The notes: generated from the sequence alone by a model not told the origin. 64,000 nt of DNA from Cystobacter ferrugineus (GCF_001887355.1 NZ_MPIN01000002.1:310001-374000); one strand, 5' to 3'. Numbered from the stretch's first letter, positions 19,731 to 31,508 are shown. Made by a program: numbers and translations.

Positions 19731-21086
19731 TCAGGTGCTCCCGGCCGGGGCCTCCCGCCGCGCTTCCTCCGTTACGTCCGGGAGCTCCTCGTCCAGCCCG
19801 CGCAGCCGGGGCCACAGCAGTCCGCCCACGGAGATCAGCGCCATCAACAGCCCCAGACACACGAACAGCAGCCCCAGACCTCGTCCGGGGCCGGTACCGA
19901 GCAGCACGCCCACGCTCCGGGCGAGCGGCCCGCCCTCGGCGAGCAGGGGCTCGAAGACGCGATCCACCAGGGGGCCCGCGAGGAGGTAGGCGGCCACCGC
20001 CACCAGCTCGCCGCCCGTGCGCCGGATGCTGAAGACCCGAGCCTGGACGCCGGGGCCGACCTTGGCCTGCCAGAGGGCCTGGGCACAGCTCCACACGAGC
20101 GAGGCGAAGAACATGAGCGAGAAGCCCGCGGCCGCGAGCAGCGGCACCGAGGGCCGGGTTCCGGCGACCCCCAGGCTCACCGCCTCCATGGCCGCGAACC
20201 CCAGCACGCCGAGCACCCGCCGGCGCGGCCCGCCCCAGGCGCTCATCACCGCGCTGCCGGCCAGGGCGCCGACTCCGCTCGCCGAGACGACGAGCCCCAT
20301 CGTCGCGGGCGTGGTGAGCCCGAGCAGAAGGACTGGCACGAGCACCTCGACCAGACACAGGATGAGGCTCATCGCCAGCCCGGTGAAGAGCAGCGCCTGG
20401 AGTGGGGGCCGGGCGCTCAGGTACGACCAGCCCGCGAAGGCATCGCGCCACCAGGAGCCCGTGTCCGGCGGAGTGTCCTGACTGGCGGGAGGAGGCCGGA
20501 AGCGGAACGGCAACAGGGCCGCGGTGGCGCACAGGAAGGTGATGAGATCCACGAGCAGGACACCGCGCAGACCGAGCACTCCGAGCAGCAGGCCCGCCAG
20601 CGCGGGCGAGAGAAGCTGCGCGACCCCCTCGGCGAGCTGCATCAACCCACTGGCCCGTCCGAGCCAGTTGGCCGGGACGATGAGGGGCACGGCGGCGGAG
20701 AAGGCCGGCTGTTGGAAGGCGCTCGCGCTCGAGCCCACCACCATCGCCGCGTACAGGTGCCAGGGCCGCAGCAGCTCCGCCGAACTCAAGATCAGCAGCG
20801 CCAGGACGGCCAGGGCGGAGATCGAATCCGAGACGAGCATGACGAGGCGCCGGTCGTGGCGGTCACCCACGAGTCCGCTCAGGGGCGTCAGCAGCAGGCC
20901 CGGGAGCGCATCGCACAGGGCCACGTACGCGAACGGGGTCGCCTCGCCCGTCTGTCCGTACATCCACACGCCGAGGGCGAAGCGCGAGGTGCGCGAGCCC
21001 ACCAGCGAGAGGGCCTGGCCGAGCCAGATGGCGACGAAGGCGCCGAAGCCCGACGCCACCCGGACCCGCGTGTCACCACTCTTCAT
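19731..21086 (-). CDS. MFS transporter (MFS_3/EntS-like)
   Basis: 451-residue inner-membrane carrier with about 12 hydrophobic segments and a loop 2-3 motif (GLVGDRHDRRL) typical of the superfamily. It resembles multidrug or siderophore exporters of the MFS_3 group, as judged from VAIWLGQALSLVGS and GYSYLSARPPL-like blocks. Its ATG lies 14 bases inside the end of the cupin gene upstream, so the two are translated from one message. The substrate is unknown. Confidence 0.87.
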   Translation of the reverse strand: MKSGDTRVRVASGFGAFVAIWLGQALSLVGSRTSRFALGVWMYGQTGEATPFAYVALCDALPGLLLTPLSGLVGDRHDRRLVMLVSDSISALAVLALLILSSAELLRPWHLYAAMVVGSSASAFQQPAFSAAVPLIVPANWLGRASGLMQLAEGVAQLLSPALAGLLLGVLGLRGVLLVDLITFLCATAALLPFRFRPPPASQDTPPDTGSWWRDAFAGWSYLSARPPLQALLFTGLAMSLILCLVEVLVPVLLLGLTTPATMGLVVSASGVGALAGSAVMSAWGGPRRRVLGVLGFAAMEAVSLGVAGTRPSVPLLAAAGFSLMFFASLVWSCAQALWQAKVGPGVQARVFSIRRTGGELVAVAAYLLAGPLVDRVFEPLLAEGGPLARSVGVLLGTGPGRGLGLLFVCLGLLMALISVGGLLWPRLRGLDEELPDVTEEARREAPAGST

Positions 21087-21975
21087 ACGTCGTCATCTTC
21101 CCGGCGTCGTCGATGAGCCCGAGCTTCTCGGCGAGGCGGTAGGCCGGCTTCTGGAGGCCGAGCTTCCGGGCGCTCCGGTCCATCAGCCGCAGTGTCTCCA
21201 TGACGGGAAGGTTGAAGGCATCGCGCCACCCGAAGGGCGCTCCCAGCCAGTGCTGCAGCGCCGAGCGCCAGAACGAGGTGAGGGTCAGCGTCTGTCCCTC
21301 GCCCTCCACCGAGTGCCACCAGCCGACGGGGATGTAGATCATCTCCCCCGGGCGCAGCACGACCTCGAGCGGCGTGGCCTCGTCGAACCTGGGGTAGCGC
21401 TCGCGCGGAAGCGTCCCATCCAGCGGCAGGCTGCTGAAGTTGCTGCGGGGCGAGTACCACGGGTACGGGTAGAGCAGCTCCGTCTGCCAGGGGGGATAGA
21501 GCAGGAAGCGCTTGGTGCCGAGCACCTGGACGGTGAGCGCCTCGTCGCGCGGGTGGTAGTGCAGGGTGGAGAACGAGTCGCGGCCCATGAACGTCACCTG
21601 CTTGAGGAGGCGCTCCGACTCCACCAGCACCAGGTCGCCGAGATCTCCGAGCAGCTCGGGGAACACCTCGTGCAGCGGGCGCTCGGCGAGGTAGTACTTG
21701 CGGTGCTCCTCCCCGTTCATCACGTCCAGGTAGTTCGCGAGCGTCATGTCCCGGTACGCCCACATGGAGGCGCGGTTGCCGTCCTCGTAGACCTCGACCC
21801 GGACCCGCCGCTCGCCGCAGCGCTCACGCAGCAACTCCCACGACCACGTGCGCAAGGCGGGCCAGTGGCTCAGGGCGTCCGTGAGGACGAGCGGCACTCG
21901 TGCGAGGAAATCCCTCTCGAAGATCTTCTTCGGGAGTCGTTGGACACGGGAGACGGAGACGACGGGGGAAGCCAT
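21073..21975 (-). CDS. Cupin-like / JmjC-domain protein (probable 2-oxoglutarate dioxygenase)
   Basis: 300 residues. The cupin_8/JmjC core is visible: LHYHPRDEALTVQVLGTKRF gives the first metal-binding strand (candidate HxD in HPRD) and GEMIYIPVGWWHSVEG supplies the second histidine. Relatives are Fe(II)/2-oxoglutarate hydroxylases acting on protein or small-molecule side chains. The ATG at 21975 is just after CCGGGA. The overlap with a transporter gene might link it to a natural product that is hydroxylated and exported (inference). No biosynthetic genes are near. Confidence 0.82.
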   Translation of the reverse strand: MASPVVSVSRVQRLPKKIFERDFLARVPLVLTDALSHWPALRTWSWELLRERCGERRVRVEVYEDGNRASMWAYRDMTLANYLDVMNGEEHRKYYLAERPLHEVFPELLGDLGDLVLVESERLLKQVTFMGRDSFSTLHYHPRDEALTVQVLGTKRFLLYPPWQTELLYPYPWYSPRSNFSSLPLDGTLPRERYPRFDEATPLEVVLRPGEMIYIPVGWWHSVEGEGQTLTLTSFWRSALQHWLGAPFGWRDAFNLPVMETLRLMDRSARKLGLQKPAYRLAEKLGLIDDAGKMTTYEEW

Positions 21976-22046
21976 TCCCGGAGAATATGATTTCCCCGGG
22001 TTGTGTGACCAGTCAGGCTTTTGGAGGGGATGCGCTCCCGCCTGTC

Positions 22047-24734
<2,688 letters not shown>

Positions 24735-24771
24735 GACCGCTCCTCCCATCCCCGGGATATCTTCTCTGCTT

Positions 24772-25389
24772 ATGCGTGTCCCGTCGTTTCCCACTCGCGT
24801 GATCGCCTTCCATGCCCTGGCGCTGGTGGCCTTCCTCGGGGACGCGGTCTGGCTCGTGCGCGAGTCCCGCGCGCTCGGGGGCCGGCAGGCGGCGCTGGAG
24901 CTGGCCGTGGCCGTGGCGGCCGGGGGCGTGGCCCTCCTGTCCCTGGTGGCGCTGGTCTCCCTGCTGCGGGCCCGCGCGGTCGTGGTGCTCGCGTCCCGGG
25001 CCTCCTCCGAGACCTACCTCCAGGTGATGGGGGTGATGGCGGTGCTGCTGCTCTTCGGGGTGCAGGTGCTGTCCACCGGGACGCGGCCCGCGCTGGGCGC
25101 CTTCTGCCTGATGCTGAGCGCGTGGCTGATGGGGGTGGGTCTGCACCTGGTGCCCGCGTTGTTGCTGTCCTCCGAGGGCTTCGTGGACCAGCTCGGCAAG
25201 CGGACCCGCTTCTCCGAGCTGGAGTGGTTCGAGCTGCGGCGCACCCAGGACACGCCGCCGCGCACGCTGCTGCGGGCGGGGCGGGGCGATCAACTCCACA
25301 TCCACACGCGCCTGGTGGACCTGGACGCCGAGGCGCTGCGCAAGGTGCTCGTGCGCGCCGGGCTGTCCGCGAAGGCCCCGCGGGGCTGA
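24772..25389 (+). CDS. Four-helix membrane protein of unknown function
   Basis: 205 residues. Four hydrophobic stretches are evident: VIAFHALALVAFLGDAVWLV, LAVAVAAGGVALLSLVALVSLL, YLQVMGVMAVLLLFGVQVL and AFCLMLSAWLMGVGLHLVPALL. They are followed by a soluble tail of about 70 residues (LEWFELRRTQDTPPRTLL). I do not recognise the family. The start at the second ATG (24772) was chosen because the longer version would overlap the start of the divergent GH63 gene. It ends 4 bases from a convergent gene. Confidence 0.78.
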   Translation: MRVPSFPTRVIAFHALALVAFLGDAVWLVRESRALGGRQAALELAVAVAAGGVALLSLVALVSLLRARAVVVLASRASSETYLQVMGVMAVLLLFGVQVLSTGTRPALGAFCLMLSAWLMGVGLHLVPALLLSSEGFVDQLGKRTRFSELEWFELRRTQDTPPRTLLRAGRGDQLHIHTRLVDLDAEALRKVLVRAGLSAKAPRG

Positions 25390-25393
25390 CGCC

Positions 25394-26011
25394 CTACTTC
25401 TTGTCCTTGCCCTTCTCGGGTTGTGGCCACTGGGGAAGCCCGGAGCCCGAGCCCTTCCACGGGTCTCCTCCCACGCCGAACGCCACGAGCCGCAGGGGAT
25501 TGTCTCCGCGGATGTACGTCAGCCCGAGCCCCGGGACCGAGGGAGACCAGCCCGCGGTGAGCGCGTTGCCCGCGGAATACTCCGTCACCTCGATCTCCCG
25601 CCCGGCCACCGTCTCGGTGTGTTTGCGCACGAGCTTGAGCGAGGGCACCGCGTTCACCGGCTCCTTGGACGGCTCGCCCTCCTGGGGCTCCTGGCCTGGG
25701 ACGTACGAGCGGACCAGGAGCAGGTTGTCGGGGGCGAACTTCCCACCGGCCACGAGGAAGTGGACGGAGATGCGTCCCATGCCAGGTGCGTCCACCTCCA
25801 GGATGAGCCACTGCCCCTTCCTTCCCTTGTGGACGCCGGCCGCGCCCACCTTGAAGACCACCTCGGTGGGCCCCTCGGAGGACTCGGCGGCGTAGCGCGC
25901 CCATCCATTCTTCTGGGCCACGAGCGGCAGTCCGATCATTCCCTCTTGCGCGGACGCGACGGGCAGGGCGGTGAACCACAGCGCCAGGATCACTCCCCAG
26001 ATTCGGCTCAT
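25394..26011 (-). CDS. Secreted protein of unknown function
   Basis: 205 residues with a clear Sec signal peptide (MSRIWGVILALWFTALPVASAQ) and a strong ribosome-binding site (AGGAGG). The mature part is a mixed beta-rich domain with a charged, lysine-rich C-terminal tail (PEKGKDKK). It shows no metal or catalytic motif that I recognise. The gene downstream of its start, on the other strand, also encodes a secreted protein of unknown function; the two share a 65-base divergent promoter region and both concern measures of charge and shape I cannot interpret. Confidence 0.78.
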   Translation of the reverse strand: MSRIWGVILALWFTALPVASAQEGMIGLPLVAQKNGWARYAAESSEGPTEVVFKVGAAGVHKGRKGQWLILEVDAPGMGRISVHFLVAGGKFAPDNLLLVRSYVPGQEPQEGEPSKEPVNAVPSLKLVRKHTETVAGREIEVTEYSAGNALTAGWSPSVPGLGLTYIRGDNPLRLVAFGVGGDPWKGSGSGLPQWPQPEKGKDKK

Positions 26012-26076
26012 GCTTCCTCCTGTTTCCGAGTCGGGTGGCTTGTCGCCGTCCTCGGCGAGGCCGGATAGTACCCGGC

Positions 26077-26781
26077 ATGCTCCACGTCCTGTCCGCCTCC
26101 GTCCTCGCCCTCACGCTTCAGATGGGTCCAGGGGCGCCCGCGAGCCCGCTGCCCGATGCGGGAACTCCCGCCGATGCCGGTACACCCACCGTCGATGCCT
26201 CCCGGTTGGAGGAAGCGCGCGCGATGGTGCCTGCGCCGCTGCTCTACGGGAAGTTCCGCCCCGAGGTGGGCACCTTCGTCGAGTATGACGTCACCCAGAA
26301 GGAGGGTCGGGTGCGGGTGCGGGCCTCGGTGGTGGGCCGGACCGAGCGCGAGGCCGGGCCCATGTTCCAGGTGGAGTTCGACTACCTCGACGCCCGGCCG
26401 CACTCGCTGGTGGTGTTGTGGCTCATCGGCGAGACACACCCGATGGTGGATCGCCTGGCGCTCGCGGTGGAGCCGAATGCGCCCATCTCCATCCCCGTGG
26501 ATTTGCCCGCGGACGCCCCCGAGCTGCGGGGCAAGCCGGGGCCCGACACGGAGGCCCAGGTGAAGTCGGGCCCCTTCGCGGGCAAGGCGGTGCGGCGCAC
26601 CTACCGGCTGGAGAAGGGGAACAGCACGGAGGTGATGTTGTCGGAAAAGGTCCCGCTCTTCGGTGTGGAGTCGGTGCGCGGCGCCGATGGCAGTACCTGG
26701 GTGGCGCGCAAGACGGGCTCGGGCGCCCGTCCGGAGCTCAGGTCGGTGCCCATCGCCATTCCCCGCCTGCCGGAGCAGTGA
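26077..26781 (+). CDS. Secreted protein of unknown function
   Basis: 234 residues. A short signal peptide (MLHVLSASVLALTLQMGPGAPA) leads into an Asp/Pro/Ala/Thr-rich linker (PDAGTPADAGTPTVDAS) and a beta-rich domain with EVGTFVEYDVTQKEGRVRVRAS. I do not recognise the family. The ATG at 26077 is preferred to an earlier frame because it starts the signal peptide. It ends 26 bases before the convergent small pilin-like gene. Confidence 0.72.
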   Translation: MLHVLSASVLALTLQMGPGAPASPLPDAGTPADAGTPTVDASRLEEARAMVPAPLLYGKFRPEVGTFVEYDVTQKEGRVRVRASVVGRTEREAGPMFQVEFDYLDARPHSLVVLWLIGETHPMVDRLALAVEPNAPISIPVDLPADAPELRGKPGPDTEAQVKSGPFAGKAVRRTYRLEKGNSTEVMLSEKVPLFGVESVRGADGSTWVARKTGSGARPELRSVPIAIPRLPEQ

Positions 26782-26807
26782 GCCAGGGGCTCGGCGCGAC
26801 CCGGCCA

Positions 26808-26993
26808 TCAGCCGAGCGGGTAGCCGAGGATGACGTAGAAGCCGCGGAGGTAGATGGTGAGAGCGCCGAGCATGTCCGGCGCGAAGTGGATGATGGACAG
26901 GGTGCCCACCAGCAAGGCCGCGGACAGCAGCGTGAACTCCGTGAGTTGTTGGCCGCGGCTCCGCCGGGCCCCACGCATCATCGGCTTCTTCAT
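26808..26993 (-). CDS. Small TadE/Flp-like pseudopilin protein
   Basis: 61 residues. After a basic leader, RGQQLTEFTLLSAALLVG has the type IV prepilin pattern: Gly, then Glu at +5 (TEF) inside a hydrophobic helix. The rest is a second hydrophobic stretch. It is probably a minor pilin-like subunit of a Tad-type secretion or pilus system. The ATG overlaps the previous stop as ATGA (26993-26990), so it is the last gene of the cluster. Confidence 0.72.
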   Translation of the reverse strand: MKKPMMRGARRSRGQQLTEFTLLSAALLVGTLSIIHFAPDMLGALTIYLRGFYVILGYPLG

Positions 26994-27886
26994 GGTCCGA
27001 CCTCCTTCTGCTTCGTCTCCAGCACCACGGCGATGACGGTCTCGGGGGTGCCTTCCTTCTTGTCCATCGCCGAGAGCGTCAGGGACACCCGCTCCCCCTG
27101 CCGCTCGAAGTCGAGCACCTCCACCTTCTCCGAGCTGTGCCCGCCCACGGACGCGTAGCCGCGCACGGCCATCTCCTTGCGGTAGAAGCCGGCGAGCTCC
27201 CGAGGCGAGCCCTGGGCGAGCTGCGTGAGCGTGGAGCTGCTCCTGGCCGGGCCCGGGTTTTGATCGTCCACCCGGAGCACCGTCACCAGCCCGCCCGGCT
27301 GGGGCAGCACCTGGGGAGGATCGGCCTTGAGGTGGATGCCCTCGGGCGCCTCGACGATGGCCGGGAAGACCCGCGCCCTTGGCGACACCTCCGTGCCTCC
27401 CGCCATCACGTTGACGGTGACGAGCGCTCCCAGCTTCTCGTCATAGTAATTGACGGCTCCGCCTCCTTCGCCGTCCGGCTGCTCCACGACACGGTGGCCC
27501 CGCTGCTCGAACTGCTGGATGTAGAAGTCCATCACCTCGCGGGCGGAGGTCTTCACATCGAAGAAGCCCATCTCCATCGGGTTGCCATTGGCCTGCAACT
27601 GCCCCATGGGGACGAGCTGGGCTCCGGGGAAGAGCGGGATGTAGCGGCGCAGGCGCTCCACCGACCCCACGGGCCGTGGGGGCTCGGGCAGCTCCTGCGG
27701 CGGGAGCTGGGCCGGCTCCTCGGTTGCGGCCACCTCGGGCTCGGGAGGCGCCTCGGGCATCCACATCACCGTGGCCACCAGCGCGAGTACTCCCACCAAC
27801 CCGAGGGCCCTCGGCACCTGGCCCGTCTTGTCCGACAGCTTCTTCGCGCCCACGTTGCTCTCGCGTCCGTTCGTGCCCGGGCTCAC
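26990..27886 (-). CDS. Membrane-anchored protein of unknown function in the Tad-like cluster
   Basis: 298 residues: a short cytoplasmic N-terminus, one membrane helix (LGLVGVLALVATVMWMP), a Pro/Glu-rich spacer, then two similar mixed alpha/beta halves. Each half contains a segment like REVMDFYIQQFEQRGHRVV or RELAGFYRKEMAVRGYASV, which hints at an internal duplication. I know no name for the family. Two GTG starts are possible (27886 and 27895); the first follows GGTGGAG. The stop codon is overlapped by the start of the small pilin-like gene. Confidence 0.75.
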   Translation of the reverse strand: MSPGTNGRESNVGAKKLSDKTGQVPRALGLVGVLALVATVMWMPEAPPEPEVAATEEPAQLPPQELPEPPRPVGSVERLRRYIPLFPGAQLVPMGQLQANGNPMEMGFFDVKTSAREVMDFYIQQFEQRGHRVVEQPDGEGGGAVNYYDEKLGALVTVNVMAGGTEVSPRARVFPAIVEAPEGIHLKADPPQVLPQPGGLVTVLRVDDQNPGPARSSSTLTQLAQGSPRELAGFYRKEMAVRGYASVGGHSSEKVEVLDFERQGERVSLTLSAMDKKEGTPETVIAVVLETKQKEVGP

Positions 27887-27896
27887 CGTCTCCACC

Positions 27897-29045
27897 TCAG
27901 GGCGTGTACTTCGCGTTCGGATCCTCGGCGCACGCCTTCGCGCCGTAGTTGAAGTAGCTCTTGGCTTCGTTCGAGCCATTCATCTTCGCGTACACCGACT
28001 CCGGCTGATCCGACTTGACGGCGCCCTGGAAGAACGGGCCACGGCACTGATAGGCGCGCATCGCCCAGTTGTCGCCGCGGCCGCTGTTGCTCAGCAGACC
28101 CCGCTTGTATTTGACCTTCTCCGGCTCGCAATTGTTGAAGCACGCCTTGTCTTCGGTCTGCCAATAGGCGGCATGGAGCACGTCTCCCGGCATGGTCCGC
28201 GTGGGCCGCGAAGCCGCGGTGAAGTTGCCGCTGTCGTACACGCCCTTGACCATGACGGCCTTGTTGATGAAGTCCGAGTCGAAGGCGTACTCGAGCTTGA
28301 ACAGCGAGAGCACCGCGCCGATGGCGCTCAGGCCCGCACCGGCGGGACCGTCGGTCAACCCCATATAGGCGATCTTGCGGACCCGGTCGCGCACCCGGCC
28401 CTCCACCTTGGACTTGTCCTTGGGGTCGTCCCCCTGCTGCCAGGCACGCCAGGTGTCGTGGTACACGAAGAACGTCTCCTTGAAGCCCAGGTTCAGCTTG
28501 TTGTCCGAGAAGCCGGTGACGAACTGGCCGATCCGCTCCGGGATGATCTTGTTCTCCAACTGGACGGTCACCGTGCTCTGGACCGCGCCCTTCGATAGAT
28601 CGAAACCCAGCCGGCCGATGATGCTCTCCACGGTGCTGCCCACCAGGGAGCTGATCATTCCGATCATTCCGCTGACGCCTCCCCGGGAGCCGGCCTCGGA
28701 GAGCGAGCCCGAGATGGGCGCCGGGGCGTCCTTGGCGGAAATGGAGAGGGTGAGCTTGTTGCGGAAGCCCGTTCCGAGCGCCACGCCCGTGTCCGCCCCG
28801 TTGAGATCCTGGTAGCGGCTCTGGGCCTCGGAGGTGATCTGCCCCAGATCCTTGCGCACCGTGTGCTCGAAGGCGACGAAGCGCGCGGCCTCGGCGGCCT
28901 TGATGCGCACCCGGAGGACTTCCCAGAAGTAGTTGGACCACAGGACGAGCACCACGAGCAGCGGTGCCATGATGGCGAACTCGACCGTCGAGCTGCCTCG
29001 GCGCGCCCGGCGCCGTTGCCGTGGGGAAGAGGGGACAATGGGCAT
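27897..29045 (-). CDS. TadE-like pseudopilin protein
   Basis: 382 residues. The leader ends in RRGSSTVEFAIMAPLLVV, a prepilin-like site with Gly and Glu at +5, as in TadE minor pilins. The remainder is an extracytoplasmic domain of unknown fold with several cysteines. TadE-family proteins are inner-membrane pseudopilins needed for Flp pilus assembly. It sits 14 bases after the TadG-like gene and 10 bases before the next gene, so it belongs to a tight operon. The longer upstream frame is not needed. Confidence 0.85.
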   Translation of the reverse strand: MPIVPSSPRQRRRARRGSSTVEFAIMAPLLVVLVLWSNYFWEVLRVRIKAAEAARFVAFEHTVRKDLGQITSEAQSRYQDLNGADTGVALGTGFRNKLTLSISAKDAPAPISGSLSEAGSRGGVSGMIGMISSLVGSTVESIIGRLGFDLSKGAVQSTVTVQLENKIIPERIGQFVTGFSDNKLNLGFKETFFVYHDTWRAWQQGDDPKDKSKVEGRVRDRVRKIAYMGLTDGPAGAGLSAIGAVLSLFKLEYAFDSDFINKAVMVKGVYDSGNFTAASRPTRTMPGDVLHAAYWQTEDKACFNNCEPEKVKYKRGLLSNSGRGDNWAMRAYQCRGPFFQGAVKSDQPESVYAKMNGSNEAKSYFNYGAKACAEDPNAKYTP

Positions 29046-29059
29046 GGACCGGGTCTCCC

Positions 29060-30649
29060 TCAGTAGTTGAACACCGTGGACGCGGTGTCCTCGTTCTTGA
29101 AGAGCTTCTCCACGGTTCCCCACTCGGGCACCATCCGCTTCATGGCCTCCGACCTCCAATGGGTGTTGATGGGGGCGAGGCGGGCCGTCCACAGCGGGTT
29201 GAAGAAGTTGGGCTGCTCCTTCCAGTCTCCTGGACGGTGATAGATGGCGCGCCCCACCGAGATGGCGAGCATGCCGCCCGTCTGGTCGGCGAACATCCCC
29301 TCGCCCACCTCGTTCCAGGTCATGTCGAGCTCGCCGTCGTTCTCGATCCGTCCGCTTCCACTGCCCGCGAGGAAGCGCGTCTTGAGCTCGAAGACCTCGC
29401 GCGAGCCGATCATGTCCTTGGTGACGTACACCACGTTGCACGGGTAGCCGAAGTGGTAGCTCCACGGAGACCAGTAGCTGGGATCGGCGAGCAGGAAGGG
29501 CGTGATGCCCTTCCAGTTATGGTGTTTGTCCGACTTCTGGCCGAAGCCGCCCCCCAGACTCGCCTGGTGGTAGCCATCCTCGTTGTCCGCCACGACGCGG
29601 ATCCGGTAGTTGAACCGGAAGACGGTCCTGCGGAAGGGGCCGACGCAGGGCACCTCCACCCGCATGGAGATGTCGTCCGAGGCGAAGAGCTGATCCCTGC
29701 GGTTCTCCGAACCGGACTCGGCGAGGCTCTTGATCTGCGTGTCCGCCACCTTGTTGATCTTGACGCCTCCCACGATGAGGCAGAGGTTGAGCGACCAGCG
29801 GCGGCCGATCAGGAAGGGTCCCTCGCCCTCGGCGGTCCACCTCTTGCGCACGCCGTTGGCGATGTTTCCCATGAGCAGGCGGTACTTCGCCATGTCGGGA
29901 TCCTTCAGCGAGTTGGAGTCCTTGAGCAGCCGCATGCGCTTCTTCATTCCCGTGGGATCCGGGAAGGGGATGTCGTGATTGCCACCGGAGACCGGACCGT
30001 CATCCATGACGTGGAGGAAGTTCCTCGCGTTGCCCTGGTTCATGTCCCAGTTGTTGAGGGCGGAGAGGATCGCGGAGAGCCCTCCCTGCCTCATCACGAA
30101 GCCGTGTTCGGCCTTGGGATCCGTGCCCTTGAGGGGTGGGCTGTCGCTCGACGTCATGATGTCCAGGACGGTGGCGTACAGCAGTGCCTCCTGGGCCACC
30201 CATAACCCGATGTTGATGAAGGTCAGGATGGGGATGACCGTCTGGGCGAGGATGTCCACGACCTTGACCCAGGCTTTGATGGCTTGCTCGATGGCGGCGA
30301 AGATGGCGCCGACACCGGGGATGTATTTGAGGTACTTCGCGGCGGTGCCTACCGTCTTCTCCAGGTACAAGGCATGGCTCACGTAGGACATCATCGTGAG
30401 CATGGCCGAGTAGTGCACCACCATGGCGCGGTTGGTGTAGGCCAGGAAGTTGTAGGCCCGCGCCTCCTTGACGGCGATGGAGTAGGACTGGGCGTCCGCC
30501 GCGTCCTGCAGCTTGATCTTCGAATAGACGCCATGCCCGATGGTCACCGACGTCATCACCATGATGGCCAGGACGAGCATGGCGATCGCGCCGATGATCA
30601 TGGCCTGCCCGCGTTCGTCGCGGCGAAGTCTACGGAGGAGACGGAACAT
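29060..30649 (-). CDS. TadG-like pilus-assembly protein
   Basis: 529 residues. The N-terminus has RDERGQAMIIGAIAMLVLAIMV, the hydrophobic start of putative Flp pilus-assembly TadG-like proteins; the Glu at +5 found in true pseudopilins is absent. A helical segment follows (KIKLQDAADAQSYSIAVKEARAYNFLAYTNRAM), then a large soluble domain. It probably acts in the periplasm with the neighbouring TadE-like proteins. The start ATG is 13 bases after the upstream TadE-like stop. Confidence 0.85.
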   Translation of the reverse strand: MFRLLRRLRRDERGQAMIIGAIAMLVLAIMVMTSVTIGHGVYSKIKLQDAADAQSYSIAVKEARAYNFLAYTNRAMVVHYSAMLTMMSYVSHALYLEKTVGTAAKYLKYIPGVGAIFAAIEQAIKAWVKVVDILAQTVIPILTFINIGLWVAQEALLYATVLDIMTSSDSPPLKGTDPKAEHGFVMRQGGLSAILSALNNWDMNQGNARNFLHVMDDGPVSGGNHDIPFPDPTGMKKRMRLLKDSNSLKDPDMAKYRLLMGNIANGVRKRWTAEGEGPFLIGRRWSLNLCLIVGGVKINKVADTQIKSLAESGSENRRDQLFASDDISMRVEVPCVGPFRRTVFRFNYRIRVVADNEDGYHQASLGGGFGQKSDKHHNWKGITPFLLADPSYWSPWSYHFGYPCNVVYVTKDMIGSREVFELKTRFLAGSGSGRIENDGELDMTWNEVGEGMFADQTGGMLAISVGRAIYHRPGDWKEQPNFFNPLWTARLAPINTHWRSEAMKRMVPEWGTVEKLFKNEDTASTVFNY

Positions 30650-30662
30650 CAGGAGTGCCTCG

Positions 30663-31508
30663 TCATTCGTCCACCGCGCAGGGGCTGACGTGCTTCTGCA
30701 TCATGTTGGACTGCATGCGCATGGAATAGGTGGTGACCAGGGGAATGATGTATTTCCTCTGGCCCGTGGCGAGACCGGAGATGAGCTTGTAGTCATTCTT
30801 CTGGCGGCTGGTCTTGCCCTTGCTGGCCCCCAGCTTCTCCAGGGCCTGGTGGGAGGCCTGGCCTCCCAGGCGCTGGTTCTCGAACTGGATGCCCTTGAGC
30901 TTGTCCAGGGAGTCGAAGCCCATGAACCAGCCGTGGATGAGCCAGTTGGCGAAGGGGATGCGCATCTCGTAGAAGTAGGTGATGCGGACCGACAGCAGGT
31001 TGGCGCGGATGATGGCGTCATCGCGCACGTCGTCGTAGTCGATCTCCTGCGCCTTCATGGCATCGCCATAGGTGGAGAAGAGGTTGGAGAGCTGGCTCTT
31101 CTTGGGGTTGAGCACCTCCACACGGACCTTCTCGAGCTTGCCCGGGATGTGGAAGAGCACCGGGTTGTTCGTTCCCGATACGGCGTATTCCCTATAGTGC
31201 TTGGCTGCCCTGAGCAGGGTGTCCACCCGGCCCGGCTGTCCCGAGGGAGTAGGCCCCAGCGTGGGCAGCACGGAGACGAGCGCCGCGTTGCGCATCAGCT
31301 CGCAGTGCGCGTGGTTGACGATGCCCGCCCGCGCGGAGCGGTAGGCCGCGTACTCCGTCATCAACCGGGCGTGGTGCATCATTCCCAACTGGATGATGCC
31401 CAGCACCATGAACACCATCAGCGGCACGATGAGCGCCGCCTCGACGGCCGCCTGGCCCGATTCCCGGGAAGATGTGGGGGTCATCTCCATGGTGAACATG
31501 AGCTTCAC
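30663..31508 (-). CDS. TadE-like pseudopilin protein, first gene of the cluster
   Basis: 281 residues. ESGQAAVEAALIVPLMVF carries the TadE prepilin-like pattern, Gly then Glu at +5, within a single N-terminal membrane helix. The rest is extracytoplasmic and includes YAAYRSARAGIV, seen in TadE-like families. It opens a five-gene minus-strand operon that ends with the 61-residue protein. Neither the ATPase, secretin nor prepilin peptidase genes of a full tad locus lie in this window. Confidence 0.85.
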   Translation of the reverse strand: MKLMFTMEMTPTSSRESGQAAVEAALIVPLMVFMVLGIIQLGMMHHARLMTEYAAYRSARAGIVNHAHCELMRNAALVSVLPTLGPTPSGQPGRVDTLLRAAKHYREYAVSGTNNPVLFHIPGKLEKVRVEVLNPKKSQLSNLFSTYGDAMKAQEIDYDDVRDDAIIRANLLSVRITYFYEMRIPFANWLIHGWFMGFDSLDKLKGIQFENQRLGGQASHQALEKLGASKGKTSRQKNDYKLISGLATGQRKYIIPLVTTYSMRMQSNMMQKHVSPCAVDE

